A stretch of DNA of 38,148 bases from Companilactobacillus paralimentarius DSM 13238 = JCM 10415 (GCF_001434985.1 NZ_AZES01000078.1:1-38148); one strand, 5' to 3'; shown: positions 1-9,579, counted from the first letter of the stretch. Numbers and translations: made by a program. Notes: generated from the letters alone by a model not told the origin.

Positions 1-51
1 TTTTATTTTGAGCTTTTATTGAAAGTGGCTAACTTGATTATAAAATTCGCC
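1..51. repeat. Left-edge copy of an inverted repeat, probable IS end
   Basis: Positions 22..51 are the exact reverse complement of 38094..38123 (30 bp). Positions 1..10 also match the reverse complement of 38134..38143, with about 10 diverged bases between. The sharp loss of identity at 52 suggests that the element tip lies at 51/52 and its body lies outside the window. This fits a terminal inverted repeat of an insertion sequence. No transposase coding sequence is inside, so the family cannot be named. Confidence 0.6.
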
Positions 52-347
52 GAAATGATTATTTCCAAGTTGCACCTAATCAATTTTTAAGCACTAACGA
101 TAGTTTTGCATACAAAAAACGCCAGATGACTATTAAAGTTCAATCATCTGACGATAAGGATACAGTACGTGTTTATGATCATAATTTGAAACAAAGAACA
201 GACGTATCACTTGCTTCCGGAACTAAATGGTACTCCGACTCTGCAATTTATACGTCTCAAGGAATGCCTTTTTTAAGAGTTGCTACAGATCAATACGTTG
301 CCATGTTTGATGTTACTGAACAACAATATAAAGCTTCCATTAATTAA
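33..347 (+). pseudogene. 3' fragment of a SLAP-domain cell-surface protein, truncated at its 5' end
   Basis: The frame is open from 33 to the TAA at 345..347, but in-frame stops lie just upstream (9..11 and 30..32). The internal ATG at 126 has no ribosome site. The translated part, NDYFQVAPNQFLS followed by a second unit ending FLRVATDQYV, matches the bacterial surface-layer (SLAP) repeat pattern seen in the next gene, including the shared RVATD motif. Homology seems to begin near 52, where the edge repeat ends, so the simplest reading is a surface-protein gene interrupted by an insertion element. The first residues (33..51) would then come from the element. Only the C-terminal wall-binding repeats remain. 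A terminator follows at 379..416. Confidence 0.65.
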
Positions 348-378
348 TTTAATATTCTGTGTGTGAATTTATTAATTC

Positions 379-416
379 AAGATGTTTGTGGTATGCCGAC
401 CACTTACATCTTTTTT
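379..416 (+). terminator. Rho-independent terminator after the SLAP fragment
   Basis: AAGATGT, a TT:TT internal loop and GTGGT (379..392) pair with ACCAC and ACATCTT (399..412) around a 6-nt loop, followed by six Ts. A 68-codon open frame that starts inside this hairpin at 382 is therefore unlikely to be a gene. Confidence 0.8.
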
Positions 417-635
417 ATTTTATATATCAATCTCATGTACACTGCCATATGTACGTTTAACTTTTATTAGATATATGAGGTGTTTCCTTATTACAAGAGA
501 TAGTGTACTATCGATTCGCTTCAGTTTGGATTCACTTTTTGTAAAAAGCTTTTTCCTGAAGTGGAATAAAATTATGAAAGATAAGTAAAACGTCATAATT
601 TTGATTAAATAAATTATAAATAGACAAATCGGTAT

Positions 636-706
636 AGTCCTTACTGCAATAATACCCTTAACGATGGTTAATTGGTATATTCCAGTAAGGACTTTTTCTT
701 TTTTTG
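636..706 (+). repeat. Long imperfect hairpin with T-tail, terminator-like
   Basis: AGTCCTTACTG (636..646) pairs perfectly with CAGTAAGGACT (683..693). Inside, AATAATACC pairs with GGTATATT with one bulge, and TTAA pairs with TTAA around a 6-nt tip, so nearly all of 636..693 folds as one stem. A run of Ts with one C follows. It resembles a terminator but has no gene directly before it, because the SLAP fragment already has its own terminator at 379. It may be a mobile hairpin, a small transcript end or an attenuator. Confidence 0.6.
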
Positions 707-981
707 AGTACTGTGAGAGATTTTTGAAAACATTGGTAGAAATTAATTAATAATGCAAATTATTATGTAGTTCCTATTGTTAAAAACTTTCTTGATATAA
801 AAATAGTTATGATGTTTTGAACTTAGACGAATGGTCTATTTAATGAGAAAGTTTCAGTAGGTCTTGATGCCGTTGGTATATAAGCACTTTTTTTCTGAAT
901 ATGTATCAATTCATATCTTTGGTATATAGACAGATTATGACTTAATATCTGTCGTGAAATATGGAAAAGAGTGATGAAGAT
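707..981. other. Gene-free leader upstream of the large surface-protein gene
   Basis: This A/T-rich stretch has no credible reading frame. It presumably holds the promoter of the surface-protein gene. The motif TTGGTATATA occurs at about 873 and again at about 919, but neither copy sits in a convincing -35/-10 pair, so no promoter is assigned. The stretch before it (417..635) is also empty. Confidence 0.5.
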
Positions 982-3909
982 ATGTTATTAAATAAAAAGT
1001 ATGTCTATTTAGGAGCTTCATTATTTTCGGCAGTGATTTTAACATCGCTGTCCAACCAAACAGTAAAAGCTGATACAACGGGAAATGTTACTTCAACAAA
1101 TGGTTCTGTTAGCACTACGACTGATAAAATTACACCGGCTACGACTAAAACAGTTAGTGCCACGACATCGGATTCAACTCATATTACTGTAGCTACTCCT
1201 ACAACTTCCGGAGTAAAACCTGTTGATGTGGCTATGATTAAACCGAAAGCTACAACGATTTCGACGGCATCGTCTAATACTACCGTGAACAGGCCATCTA
1301 CTTCGACACCAGCGACGAATGCCCCTATGTCAGGACCGACTTCGACAAGTAAGATTGCTGAACCGGCAACTGTTCCCACAGCAAACAAGACAGTTACTTC
1401 AACTTCTACAATTAATTTGAATACTGGAACTACGACAGCAACATCGAGTTCACCAACGGCTCTATCTAAATCAACGACTAGTCCTAATATTACAGATATA
1501 AAAAAGTCCTACACTTTACCAAGCAATGCATCTGATGGCACAGTGGTTAATTTCACTGATCCATTTTTGAATTATATGGTTAAAAGTGAGTTTGGCCTGA
1601 AATCAACTGATTCGTTGACAATAGGTGATGTTAAAAACTTTGACGGCAGTATATTAAATTTAGTAGGTGATTTCTATTATGGTGATATGCCAAGTACTGT
1701 TACAAGTACCTATGTAACGAATTTTGATGGAATGCAATATTTAAATTATTTGCCAACGGGAACTGAGATTGCTTTATCAGTCAATGTTTCTTCAGCACAA
1801 AACTCTAATGCTGATTTGACTCCGATGAATGGTTTGAATTTTGAATCACTTGATTTATTCGGTAACTATAGTGATCCGGATTATAAGGAAATTTCACTAA
1901 GTCAATTATCGAAATTAAATATCAGTGATGTAAGGGAATTAGGACTTCATGGTACGGGAAGTATTGCCATCAATGATGGAATTAATAATCAGGAATTGAA
2001 AATGATAGCGCCAATTCTTGTAGAAATTGCTAATAAGGGTGGAGCTGTTTATTTGGGTAATTCTTCAATTACTGATTTTTCACCATTGGATGGAATTGAT
2101 AAAACAAAACCAGCTTATTTGAATATAATCAATAATGTTTATGATCCAAGTCCTGTTTATGCAGTGGATAAGCAACCAATTAGTTTCACGGCTGAACATA
2201 TTACTGGTCTCTATGGTACGGATTTGTCATCAGGATACAATTACTCAAGTTCAGTGTCAGCAGGGAATTTGACTGATGATGATTTGGAACATGTCAGTGG
2301 GGATGAATATAAGTTATTTAATGCTGATACTTCTGAAAAGAATTTGGTCTACGGTTATTTAAATGACTATTCGAAATCGGATTCTTACATTCATACGACT
2401 TATGGTAATGTTAGTTTCATTTACGCCGGTACGATGGCTCGTCCAATCATTTGGGAAGAACATCCTAATGTGACACTCAACTATGAAAATGAGGATGGTT
2501 CACCAATAATGGTTAACGGATCTGATTTAGTTAAAGTGGTCAATGGAGCGACAATTGGTGATTCTTATGATCTTACTGCAGATGCAAAGCTAGCAGGTTA
2601 TATTTTTATGAGTGACCCTTATATTTTGAAGGGGACTTATTCACAAGATCCACAAATCATTGATCTAAAGTTTAAGGCCAATCCAGTAGTTGCATCCCCA
2701 ACAAGTGAGTCTACAATTGCAACATCTGTCGCCACAAATTCTGTTCCCATTACTAGAAGCAATATTAACTTGAAAGTTTTGGCTGTCTCAGATAAACCAG
2801 TCTATACGTATGATTTAACTGGCAAGCCAACTGGGAAAAAAGTTATTTTGACGGATACTACTATAAAAGAGTCAGCTGAGATAAATGGTACTTTGTATTA
2901 TAAAATTGAATCAGGTAAATGGGTTTTGGCCGATGGTTTCAATACTTATACGACCGATAACGGCATAGCTAAGACGTTTGACGGATCCTACACTCCATTA
3001 GTCGATTCTGCGGGTGAGACAAGCGATTTGACGTTAGGACCTAATACTTCTTGGAAATACGATAAAGTCGTTGAAATTAAAGGTAGCAAGTATTATGAGA
3101 TTGGAACTAATAATTTCTTGGCGGTTGATAAGAGTTTATCTTTTATACCAGTTAGTGGAATGAGTTTAACAGTTAGAGATGCTGCGGTAATTTACGACTC
3201 TAAAGGTGAAAAAATTGGTAAGATTTTACCAAGTGGCAGTGATTGGAAAACAGATGGCATAACCGTTATTGAAGGGATACCAATGTATCATGTTGGTACT
3301 AATGAATGGGTTGATGTTCAATCTGTAAATACCTATCAACCAACTAGTTTTACCTACCATAATATTTACTCAACTTACATTTACAATAGCAACGGTCAAA
3401 TGACTATGGAAATGCTCGATGCCAAATCATCTTGGAAAGTAGATAGGATTGTTTATATTAATGGTTCTAGATTCTATCGTGTCGGTGTTAATGAATATGT
3501 TATGGATTATGCAAATGATACATCTAGTAGCATGGGTGTATTTATCTCTATAGCTAAAGCAACGGTTCATATAGCTAATGAAACACATCTTTATGATGAG
3601 AGAGGTGCAGAGCTAGCTAAGACTGTATCTGCTGGTGGAATTTTATCAACAGATGGCTATGAGAACATCGGTGGCAAAATGATGTATCGTGTTGGAAACA
3701 ACGAATTTGTTAGTTTCAAAGATTTACAACTATATACTGTAGAAAAAGATGTGGTTTCTGTAGCAGTTAATACACAACTATATGATAGTAAAGGTCAACT
3801 TTTAGATGTATTCCTTCCAATGAATAGCTCATGGAGATGCGATAAGATTGTGACAATTGGTGGTCACAAGTATATCCGCGTTGCAACAGATGAGTTTGTT
3901 AAAGAATAA
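982..3909 (+). CDS. Secreted SLAP-repeat surface protein with LRR/MucBP-like core
   Basis: This protein of about 975 residues is exported and probably bound non-covalently to the cell wall. The ATG at 982 is preferred because the product then opens with a classical signal peptide (LLNKKYVYLG, hydrophobic core, cleavage after VKA) and a GAGTGA-like ribosome site precedes it. The ATG at 961 would add seven mostly acidic residues and lacks a ribosome site. After the signal come about 140 residues of Thr/Ser-rich linker, then an internalin/LRR-like region (about residues 180-480) with short strands such as ISDVRELGLHG. A MucBP-like unit follows (VTLNYENEDGSPI, about 505-575). The last 390 residues hold six SLAP-like repeats of 60-70 residues, each ending in a motif like YRVGVNEYV. 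No LPXTG motif is present. SLAP repeats bind wall polymers in lactobacilli; an adhesion role is inferred. A terminator follows. Confidence 0.85.
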   Translation: MLLNKKYVYLGASLFSAVILTSLSNQTVKADTTGNVTSTNGSVSTTTDKITPATTKTVSATTSDSTHITVATPTTSGVKPVDVAMIKPKATTISTASSNTTVNRPSTSTPATNAPMSGPTSTSKIAEPATVPTANKTVTSTSTINLNTGTTTATSSSPTALSKSTTSPNITDIKKSYTLPSNASDGTVVNFTDPFLNYMVKSEFGLKSTDSLTIGDVKNFDGSILNLVGDFYYGDMPSTVTSTYVTNFDGMQYLNYLPTGTEIALSVNVSSAQNSNADLTPMNGLNFESLDLFGNYSDPDYKEISLSQLSKLNISDVRELGLHGTGSIAINDGINNQELKMIAPILVEIANKGGAVYLGNSSITDFSPLDGIDKTKPAYLNIINNVYDPSPVYAVDKQPISFTAEHITGLYGTDLSSGYNYSSSVSAGNLTDDDLEHVSGDEYKLFNADTSEKNLVYGYLNDYSKSDSYIHTTYGNVSFIYAGTMARPIIWEEHPNVTLNYENEDGSPIMVNGSDLVKVVNGATIGDSYDLTADAKLAGYIFMSDPYILKGTYSQDPQIIDLKFKANPVVASPTSESTIATSVATNSVPITRSNINLKVLAVSDKPVYTYDLTGKPTGKKVILTDTTIKESAEINGTLYYKIESGKWVLADGFNTYTTDNGIAKTFDGSYTPLVDSAGETSDLTLGPNTSWKYDKVVEIKGSKYYEIGTNNFLAVDKSLSFIPVSGMSLTVRDAAVIYDSKGEKIGKILPSGSDWKTDGITVIEGIPMYHVGTNEWVDVQSVNTYQPTSFTYHNIYSTYIYNSNGQMTMEMLDAKSSWKVDRIVYINGSRFYRVGVNEYVMDYANDTSSSMGVFISIAKATVHIANETHLYDERGAELAKTVSAGGILSTDGYENIGGKMMYRVGNNEFVSFKDLQLYTVEKDVVSVAVNTQLYDSKGQLLDVFLPMNSSWRCDKIVTIGGHKYIRVATDEFVKE

Positions 3910-3937
3910 TAAATATAATTGTCTACTAAATTTAAAA

Positions 3938-3982
3938 TAAAAAGCCGATTAGACTCAGTGGTGAGCCCAATCGACTTTTTTG
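3938..3982. terminator. Bidirectional terminator between convergent genes
   Basis: AAAAAGCCGATTAGACTCA (3939..3957) pairs with TGAGCCCAATCGACTTTTT with a few G-U and mismatched pairs around a short loop. An A-run on the left and a T-run on the right let it serve both the plus surface-protein gene and the minus membrane-protein gene. Confidence 0.8.
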
Positions 3983-4027
3983 ACGACATTATATTTAAGA
4001 AAAATTTTTAACTGTATGAATTGTTTT

Positions 4028-5428
4028 TTACTTGTTATCTTTTGCTTGAATCAATTTAACTTTTTTTAGAATTTGTTTATCGAAAGCACGCATATAATCG
4101 TCGTGAGTCTTAAATTTCTTACTCTTTAGTTTGTGCATGGCGTCAGTCCAATCGTAATAATTGATAGGAATCATATTACGATCCTTGTTCTTAACGTATA
4201 ATTCAGAAAAGTTATTGTCATTTTGAATTGGAGCCGTTAACCAAATATACTTATCGTTTCGATATTGTAGGAAGTATTGATTATCACGGGTAATTGTATT
4301 TTGATATTGTGAATATTGAATCTGCATATCAAAAGTTTTGCCATAATCGTGTGATAGGTAATCCATGCGGACACCTAGACAAAGTGTCAATAAAGCGAAG
4401 ATTGGTAGAAGAATTTTTTCGTAATTGTTAAAGAAAATATCTAAGTTGACAGTAAAAATTGTAACTAAGAAGACGTAACTAGCAAACATACATCTAGAAC
4501 CAAATGGAGATACGATAATGAATGGAGCAATTGCTACGTAAGTTGATAGTAGTAAAGCAAAGTTAGCAATTTTTTGTTTAGTGTTGTTAATCTTAAGACT
4601 GTAAAAAATCATAAAGATTGTAAATATCAATACTAACGTACCAACGACAATTAAATGTTTTGGTGTATAAGTAATCTTCAAGTAATTGAAGAGGGTATCT
4701 TTAGAACCATTGCTTACAGAACGATAAGCATCTGAACCTAAAAGAATTTTGATATAAGCTCCATTGATGAACATTAAGATAGCACCAAGAATATTACCGG
4801 CTAAGATAAGGTTCAACACTTTCTTGAAATGTTCACCAAAATGTTTTCTAAAGAAAATCCACACTAAAATAATGTTGAAACAATTTAATAAGGTAATATG
4901 TTCAGCAAAAAATTGAGTAGCTACTGAAGCTAGGAAAATAAGAATCATGCTTGTTCGATAGTAGTGAACATTTTTGTTGTCATAGTTTTTAAGAACTAAA
5001 TAAAGTAAAAATAATGGAAAGATTGCTGAGGGTAAATAATTGGCAAACCCAGCATGCCAACCCAAAATTTGTTTGAAAATCATAACCGGACTTAAAAGAA
5101 TAAGTGCAGCTGCCAAAGCTGATGAAACCAAGCCAATATTCTTTTCTGGCATGATTTGTTCACGAATTTTTTGAATCAAGTAAACGATGGTTGTAGGGAA
5201 GATACCGTAAGCCATAAAAGCAACAGGCTTGATTTTAGTCATACTGATAACTAAAAGATCTCCTAGATAACGACCATCATAGTAAGTAAAGATTCCATGA
5301 GGGAAGTAGTTGCTTCCAAAATAGGTTCCCCAGTGTAAATCGTCACCAAGGAGCGGCATCCAGAGCCCGATTAGACCGAAGATGATAAATAATATGAAGT
5401 AAAAACTAAGTTTAGCTGTTCTTGTCAT
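4028..5428 (-). CDS. Polytopic membrane protein, DUF6056 / GT-C-like
   Basis: This is a 466-residue protein with about ten hydrophobic segments and a soluble C-terminal tail of about 90 residues. The ATG at 5428 is chosen over one at 5473 because AAAGGATG lies 5-12 nt before it. After the first membrane segment it has LLGDDLHWG (Asp29-Asp30) and then YYDGRYLGDLLV (about 49-60), the pattern of the DUF6056 family. That family resembles lipid-linked-sugar (GT-C) glycosyltransferases, whose catalytic acidic residue sits in the first outer loop. A role in glycosylating a wall polymer or surface protein is inference; being convergent with a surface-protein gene fits but does not prove it. The family call comes from motif memory, not from a search. 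Confidence 0.65.
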   Translation of the reverse strand: MTRTAKLSFYFILFIIFGLIGLWMPLLGDDLHWGTYFGSNYFPHGIFTYYDGRYLGDLLVISMTKIKPVAFMAYGIFPTTIVYLIQKIREQIMPEKNIGLVSSALAAALILLSPVMIFKQILGWHAGFANYLPSAIFPLFLLYLVLKNYDNKNVHYYRTSMILIFLASVATQFFAEHITLLNCFNIILVWIFFRKHFGEHFKKVLNLILAGNILGAILMFINGAYIKILLGSDAYRSVSNGSKDTLFNYLKITYTPKHLIVVGTLVLIFTIFMIFYSLKINNTKQKIANFALLLSTYVAIAPFIIVSPFGSRCMFASYVFLVTIFTVNLDIFFNNYEKILLPIFALLTLCLGVRMDYLSHDYGKTFDMQIQYSQYQNTITRDNQYFLQYRNDKYIWLTAPIQNDNNFSELYVKNKDRNMIPINYYDWTDAMHKLKSKKFKTHDDYMRAFDKQILKKVKLIQAKDNK

Positions 5429-5498
5429 AATACATCCTTTAAAGTTTCTTTTACTAAAGATATATTCTATCATGGTTCGCGAAGATATGAATCACTAC

Positions 5499-5528
5499 TT
5501 GCGGTAAATAACTTTATATTGATAAAAT
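5499..5528 (+). promoter_or_regulatory. Candidate sigma-A promoter of the ribokinase gene
   Basis: TTGCGG (5499..5504) and TAAAAT (5523..5528) are separated by 18 nt, and the start codon is 29 nt downstream of the -10 box. The interval also separates this gene from the divergent membrane-protein gene. Confidence 0.4.
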
Positions 5529-5556
5529 TATTAAAAATAAAAAGGTAGATGGAATT

Positions 5557-6465
5557 ATGAAAAAGATTGTTGTATTAGGTTCTATTAATGTGGATACTAT
5601 TTTAAATATTCCACGATTGCCTTTACCGGGTGAAACTATGGCAATGGGTGATCAATCCACAGCTGGCGGTGGAAAAGGTGCCAACCAAGCAATTGCTGCA
5701 GTGCGTGCTGGTGCAGAAACCACCTTTATAGCTAAAGTGGGACAAGATCATTCGGCTGATTTCATGCTGGATACTTTTAAAAAAGATGGTCTAAAAATGA
5801 AATATATTACAGTTGATTCAGAGGCTGGTACGGGTAAAGCATATATTTTATTAGATGAAGATGGACAGAATAGTATTTTAATTTATGGTGGTGCCAATCA
5901 GACCATTACAGTAGATGATGTAGAAAATGCTCGGGATACAATTGAAAATGCTGACTGTTTGATTGCACAATTTGAAACACCATTAGATGCAACGTTAGCT
6001 GCTTTCCAAATTGCGAAGCAAAATGACGTTGTAACTATACTAAATCCAGCACCAGCAAAAACCGATATTCCTCAAAAATTGTTATCGCTTACCGATATTA
6101 TTGTTCCAAATGAAACCGAAGCAGAGGCTATAACAGGCGTAAAGGCAGTTGATAAAAAATCAATTATAAATTCTGCAGTAAAATTGAATAAATTAGGCGT
6201 AAAGTGTGTTATAATAACTGTTGGTAGCAGGGGATCGCTTTATTACACTGATGGTAAAGAATCTTTTGTGGACGCTTACAAAGTTTCTACGGTTGACACA
6301 ACCGCAGCTGGCGATACATTCATTGGTTATTTGGCCGCTAAGTTGGATTCCAATTTGGCTAATACGGTTGAAGCAATGAAGTTTGCTAGTAAGGCTTCGT
6401 CAATGGCAGTTCAAGTAAAGGGTGCGCAGAATTCAATTCCTTACGTTGATGATGTAAAAATTTAA
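5557..6465 (+). CDS. rbsK: Ribokinase, PfkB-family carbohydrate kinase
   Basis: This 302-residue cytosolic kinase would phosphorylate D-ribose to ribose-5-phosphate with ATP. It has the family N-terminus GSINVD, the substrate-binding GGGKGANQA (about residues 37-45), the NPAP segment near 163 and the C-terminal signature DTTAAGDTF with the catalytic base Asp253. The usual GAGD is AAGD here, a common variant. Length is normal. A ribosome site (AAGGTAGATGG) precedes the ATG. No ribose transporter (rbsD, rbsU or rbsABC) lies next to it, so ribose could come from nucleoside breakdown. Another PfkB substrate is possible, but ribose is most likely given the clear N-terminal motifs. Confidence 0.88.
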   Translation: MKKIVVLGSINVDTILNIPRLPLPGETMAMGDQSTAGGGKGANQAIAAVRAGAETTFIAKVGQDHSADFMLDTFKKDGLKMKYITVDSEAGTGKAYILLDEDGQNSILIYGGANQTITVDDVENARDTIENADCLIAQFETPLDATLAAFQIAKQNDVVTILNPAPAKTDIPQKLLSLTDIIVPNETEAEAITGVKAVDKKSIINSAVKLNKLGVKCVIITVGSRGSLYYTDGKESFVDAYKVSTVDTTAAGDTFIGYLAAKLDSNLANTVEAMKFASKASSMAVQVKGAQNSIPYVDDVKI

Positions 6466-6654
6466 ACGTTTATAGGGGAAACTTTATATATACTTGATTG
6501 TAATAAGTTGTTAATCATGTTACTATAGTAGTTGTATTTTTGAATGGTGAATGGTTCGGATGGTTTGAATGTTTCGTACTTTAGACTTTCTTCCATAATG
6601 TACCACGATATAATGCACAACTAATATATTATTTATTTTCAGGAGGATTCTCTT
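6466..6654 (+). promoter_or_regulatory. Long 5' leader of the cold-shock gene
   Basis: A possible -10 box TATAGT lies at 6524..6529, without a good -35 at normal spacing. If used, it gives an untranslated leader of about 120 nt ending in AGGAGGATTCTCTT before the ATG. Long structured leaders are known for bacterial cold-shock genes, where they control translation with temperature. Nothing else is seen in this interval. Confidence 0.4.
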
Positions 6655-6855
6655 ATGGAACACGGAACAGTTAAATGGTTTAACGCAGAAAAAGGCTATG
6701 GTTTTATTACTCGCGAAGACGGTAGTGACGTATTTGTTCACTTCTCAGCTATTCAAGGCGACGGTTACAAGACCCTTGAAGAAGGCCAAGCAGTTACTTT
6801 CGATATCGAAGATAGCGATCGCGGACCACAAGCTTCAAACGTTGTTAAGGACTAA
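6655..6855 (+). CDS. cspC: Cold-shock protein, CspA family
   Basis: This 66-residue single cold-shock-domain protein binds single-stranded RNA and DNA and acts as an RNA chaperone. Both nucleic-acid motifs are intact: KGYGFITRE (about residues 14-22, RNP1) and DVFVHFSAI (about 25-33, RNP2). The start has a perfect AGGAGG ribosome site. A terminator at 6888 makes it monocistronic. The letter in the gene symbol is a convention among lactic acid bacteria and cannot be fixed from sequence. Confidence 0.92.
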   Translation: MEHGTVKWFNAEKGYGFITREDGSDVFVHFSAIQGDGYKTLEEGQAVTFDIEDSDRGPQASNVVKD

Positions 6856-6887
6856 TTATATAAAACTTTAATAAACTTTGAACTTTT

Positions 6888-6917
6888 AAGCTAACCCAAC
6901 GGGTTAGCTTTTTTTTT
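6888..6917 (+). terminator. Terminator of the cold-shock gene
   Basis: AAGCTAACCC and GGGTTAGCTT form a perfect 10-bp stem with a 3-nt loop, followed by a run of T. Confidence 0.92.
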
Positions 6918-7002
6918 GCAATTTTAAAATCTTTACTTATTATTTACAGTATTTATACATTGCTAGTCTATCATTAATATTTAAAAATTAAGGATGATGA
7001 CA

Positions 7003-8202
7003 ATGCAGGAGACTTGGAAGAAAAACTTTAGAATACTCTGGTTTGGCAGTTTGATAACGGGGTTGGGAAATGCAATGACTCTACCGTTTATTGTTCTATT
7101 CATAGAAACACTGGGCAATTTTAATAAAACCGAATTAAATCTTTTAGGAGCTGCAGCTTTTTCTTTGACTTATCTGAGTAAGGCTCTAGTTTCACCATTT
7201 TGGGGTAAATTGGCTGATCTTAAAGGTAGAAAATTAATGTGTTTACGGGCATCAGGTGTTATGACCTTTACGATTCTGATGGTCGGACTATCTCCAAATG
7301 TTTGGTTTTTATTGTTTTTTCGAGCAATGCAAGGGGCCTTTTCTGGATATATTAATAATGCTAACGCGTTAATGTCCGTTTCAGCTCCGGTAAAGATTCG
7401 CGGTCGAGTAATGAGTAAATTGATTACTGGTGATATAACCGGATTATTGATTGGACCTTTGATAGGTAGTTTTTTAGCTACAAGTGTTGGCTATCGTGGA
7501 TCTTTCTTTATCACTAGTTTTTTGATGGCAGTAGTTTTTTTAACTACACTGTTTGGAGTAAAAGAAGACTTTGTACCTATTACAAAAAAAGAATTACAAC
7601 CAGTTTTACCTATTATGAAAAAAATTGGTTGGCAATTCTTTCTTGCCCTTTTTGGATCTCTCTTAGCAGTGCAAGCAACGACTAATGCAATTACACCAAT
7701 GATTAGTCTTTTAGTCAGGGAGATCGATCCTGGCAGTAATAACTTGGTAATTATTACGGGGGTAGTTTCGGCAGCACCAGGGTTGGCAACAATCGTTATG
7801 GCTGGCTTGGTGGGGCGACTGATCGACAAATTAGGGGCTTTAAAGAGTATGCTGATATTTTTAACGTCAGCAATTGTTTGCTTAATTTTGACAAGCATGG
7901 TTCAAAATATTTGGGAATTAGTAGTTTTACGGTTTATTTTGGGAGTTTCTGATGCAGCTCTGATTCCTTCAATTCAAGTTCTAACAATACAAAATGTCCC
8001 TAATTCTATTTTTGGACGAATTTTCAGTTATAATCAATCAGCGCAGGCAATGGGAAACGTTCTAGGTCCGATGTTGGCAGCTGTGATAGCGACTGGCTTT
8101 GGATATAAGAGCATTTTCCTATTTTCTGCGGTTATTGAGATTTTGGCTTTAATGGCTTGGTTGATTTATTCAAAACAGCATCGAGTTGAGTTAAAAAGTT
8201 GA
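7003..8202 (+). CDS. MFS transporter, MdtG-like multidrug exporter
   Basis: This is a 399-residue membrane protein with about twelve hydrophobic segments in two halves. GKLADLKGRK in the loop after segment 2 is the major-facilitator motif A. Of the clustered ATG codons at 6994, 6997 and 7003, the third is chosen because the AAGG ribosome site at 6990..6993 then has a 9-nt spacing. Family resemblance is to drug:proton antiporters of the MdtG/YttB type. The substrate is unknown. There is no regulator beside it, and no clear terminator before the next gene. Confidence 0.8.
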   Translation: MQETWKKNFRILWFGSLITGLGNAMTLPFIVLFIETLGNFNKTELNLLGAAAFSLTYLSKALVSPFWGKLADLKGRKLMCLRASGVMTFTILMVGLSPNVWFLLFFRAMQGAFSGYINNANALMSVSAPVKIRGRVMSKLITGDITGLLIGPLIGSFLATSVGYRGSFFITSFLMAVVFLTTLFGVKEDFVPITKKELQPVLPIMKKIGWQFFLALFGSLLAVQATTNAITPMISLLVREIDPGSNNLVIITGVVSAAPGLATIVMAGLVGRLIDKLGALKSMLIFLTSAIVCLILTSMVQNIWELVVLRFILGVSDAALIPSIQVLTIQNVPNSIFGRIFSYNQSAQAMGNVLGPMLAAVIATGFGYKSIFLFSAVIEILALMAWLIYSKQHRVELKS

Positions 8203-8298
8203 TAACTTAAACGATTTTTAAAATTATTTTTCAAATCACAAAAATTTCAAAGTTATCGGCTATAATTAGAGTTAATAAACTTAAAAGGGATAGATCAA

Positions 8299-8946
8299 TT
8301 GCCACAAAAGAGAAGATACTCAGCACACCGAAATTATCGGCGCAAACGTAGTAGAAAAAATAATAATACGACCTTAATTTTATTATCAATTGTTGCTGTA
8401 TTTGTTATCAGCTTCTTTGGATACAGTCGATATGTCCAGTACAAGAGAGAAACTCAAGTTGAGATGGTTCAGCAAAGTCACGCAGCTTTCATAAAAAAGA
8501 TTTCGCCATATGCGGTTGAATTAGGCCAAACTTACGGGGTTTTACCAAGTATTACGATTGCTCAAGCTATTTTAGAAAGTAACTGGGGTTCCAGTACTCT
8601 AGCTAGTCAGTATAATAATTACTTTGGTATTAAAGGTGATGATCCTTCAAATACAAAAGTTTTACAGACAAAGGAATATACTGACGGTCAGTGGGTAACA
8701 ATCAATGGACGTTTCCGAGTTTATTCGGATTTTCGTGAGTCAATGAAGGATCATACAAAACTTTTGGTAAATGGTACGTCTTGGAACTCGCAACAATACA
8801 AGCAAGTTCTACAATCAAAGGATTATATTGATGCAGCGGTGGCATTACAAGCAGATGGATATGCGACCGATCCGGGCTATACAAGTAAAATTATTCGGAT
8901 TATACAAAAATATAATCTTAAAAAGTACGATGAAGGTATCAAGTGA
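8299..8946 (+). CDS. Membrane-anchored endo-beta-N-acetylglucosaminidase
   Basis: This 215-residue peptidoglycan hydrolase starts at a TTG with AAAAGGGA at the right distance; no in-frame ATG precedes it. A very basic N-terminus (residues 1-21) is followed by one membrane helix (about 25-41), so the enzyme is outside the cell but anchored. The glucosaminidase domain (Pfam Glucosaminidase, LytG/AcmA type) has AILESNWGSS with catalytic Glu93, then YNNYFGIKG. No LysM or SH3 wall-binding repeat is present, so it is a minimal form. A TATAAT at 8261..8266 could be its -10 box. It precedes the purine genes by 51 nt and may share their transcript. Confidence 0.87.
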   Translation: MPQKRRYSAHRNYRRKRSRKNNNTTLILLSIVAVFVISFFGYSRYVQYKRETQVEMVQQSHAAFIKKISPYAVELGQTYGVLPSITIAQAILESNWGSSTLASQYNNYFGIKGDDPSNTKVLQTKEYTDGQWVTINGRFRVYSDFRESMKDHTKLLVNGTSWNSQQYKQVLQSKDYIDAAVALQADGYATDPGYTSKIIRIIQKYNLKKYDEGIK

Positions 8947-8982
8947 AAAACAAAGTATGATAGACTCTAATTATTCTATTAA

Positions 8983-9579
<597 letters not shown>

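Noticed and set aside
382-588. 68-codon open frame on plus
   Set aside because: It begins inside the terminator at 379..416, has no ribosome site, and its Cys/Phe/Ser-rich translation looks like non-coding A/T-rich sequence.
1179-1388. Antisense open frame within the Thr-rich linker
   Set aside because: It arises from repetitive Thr/Ser codons read in reverse; there is no start signal.
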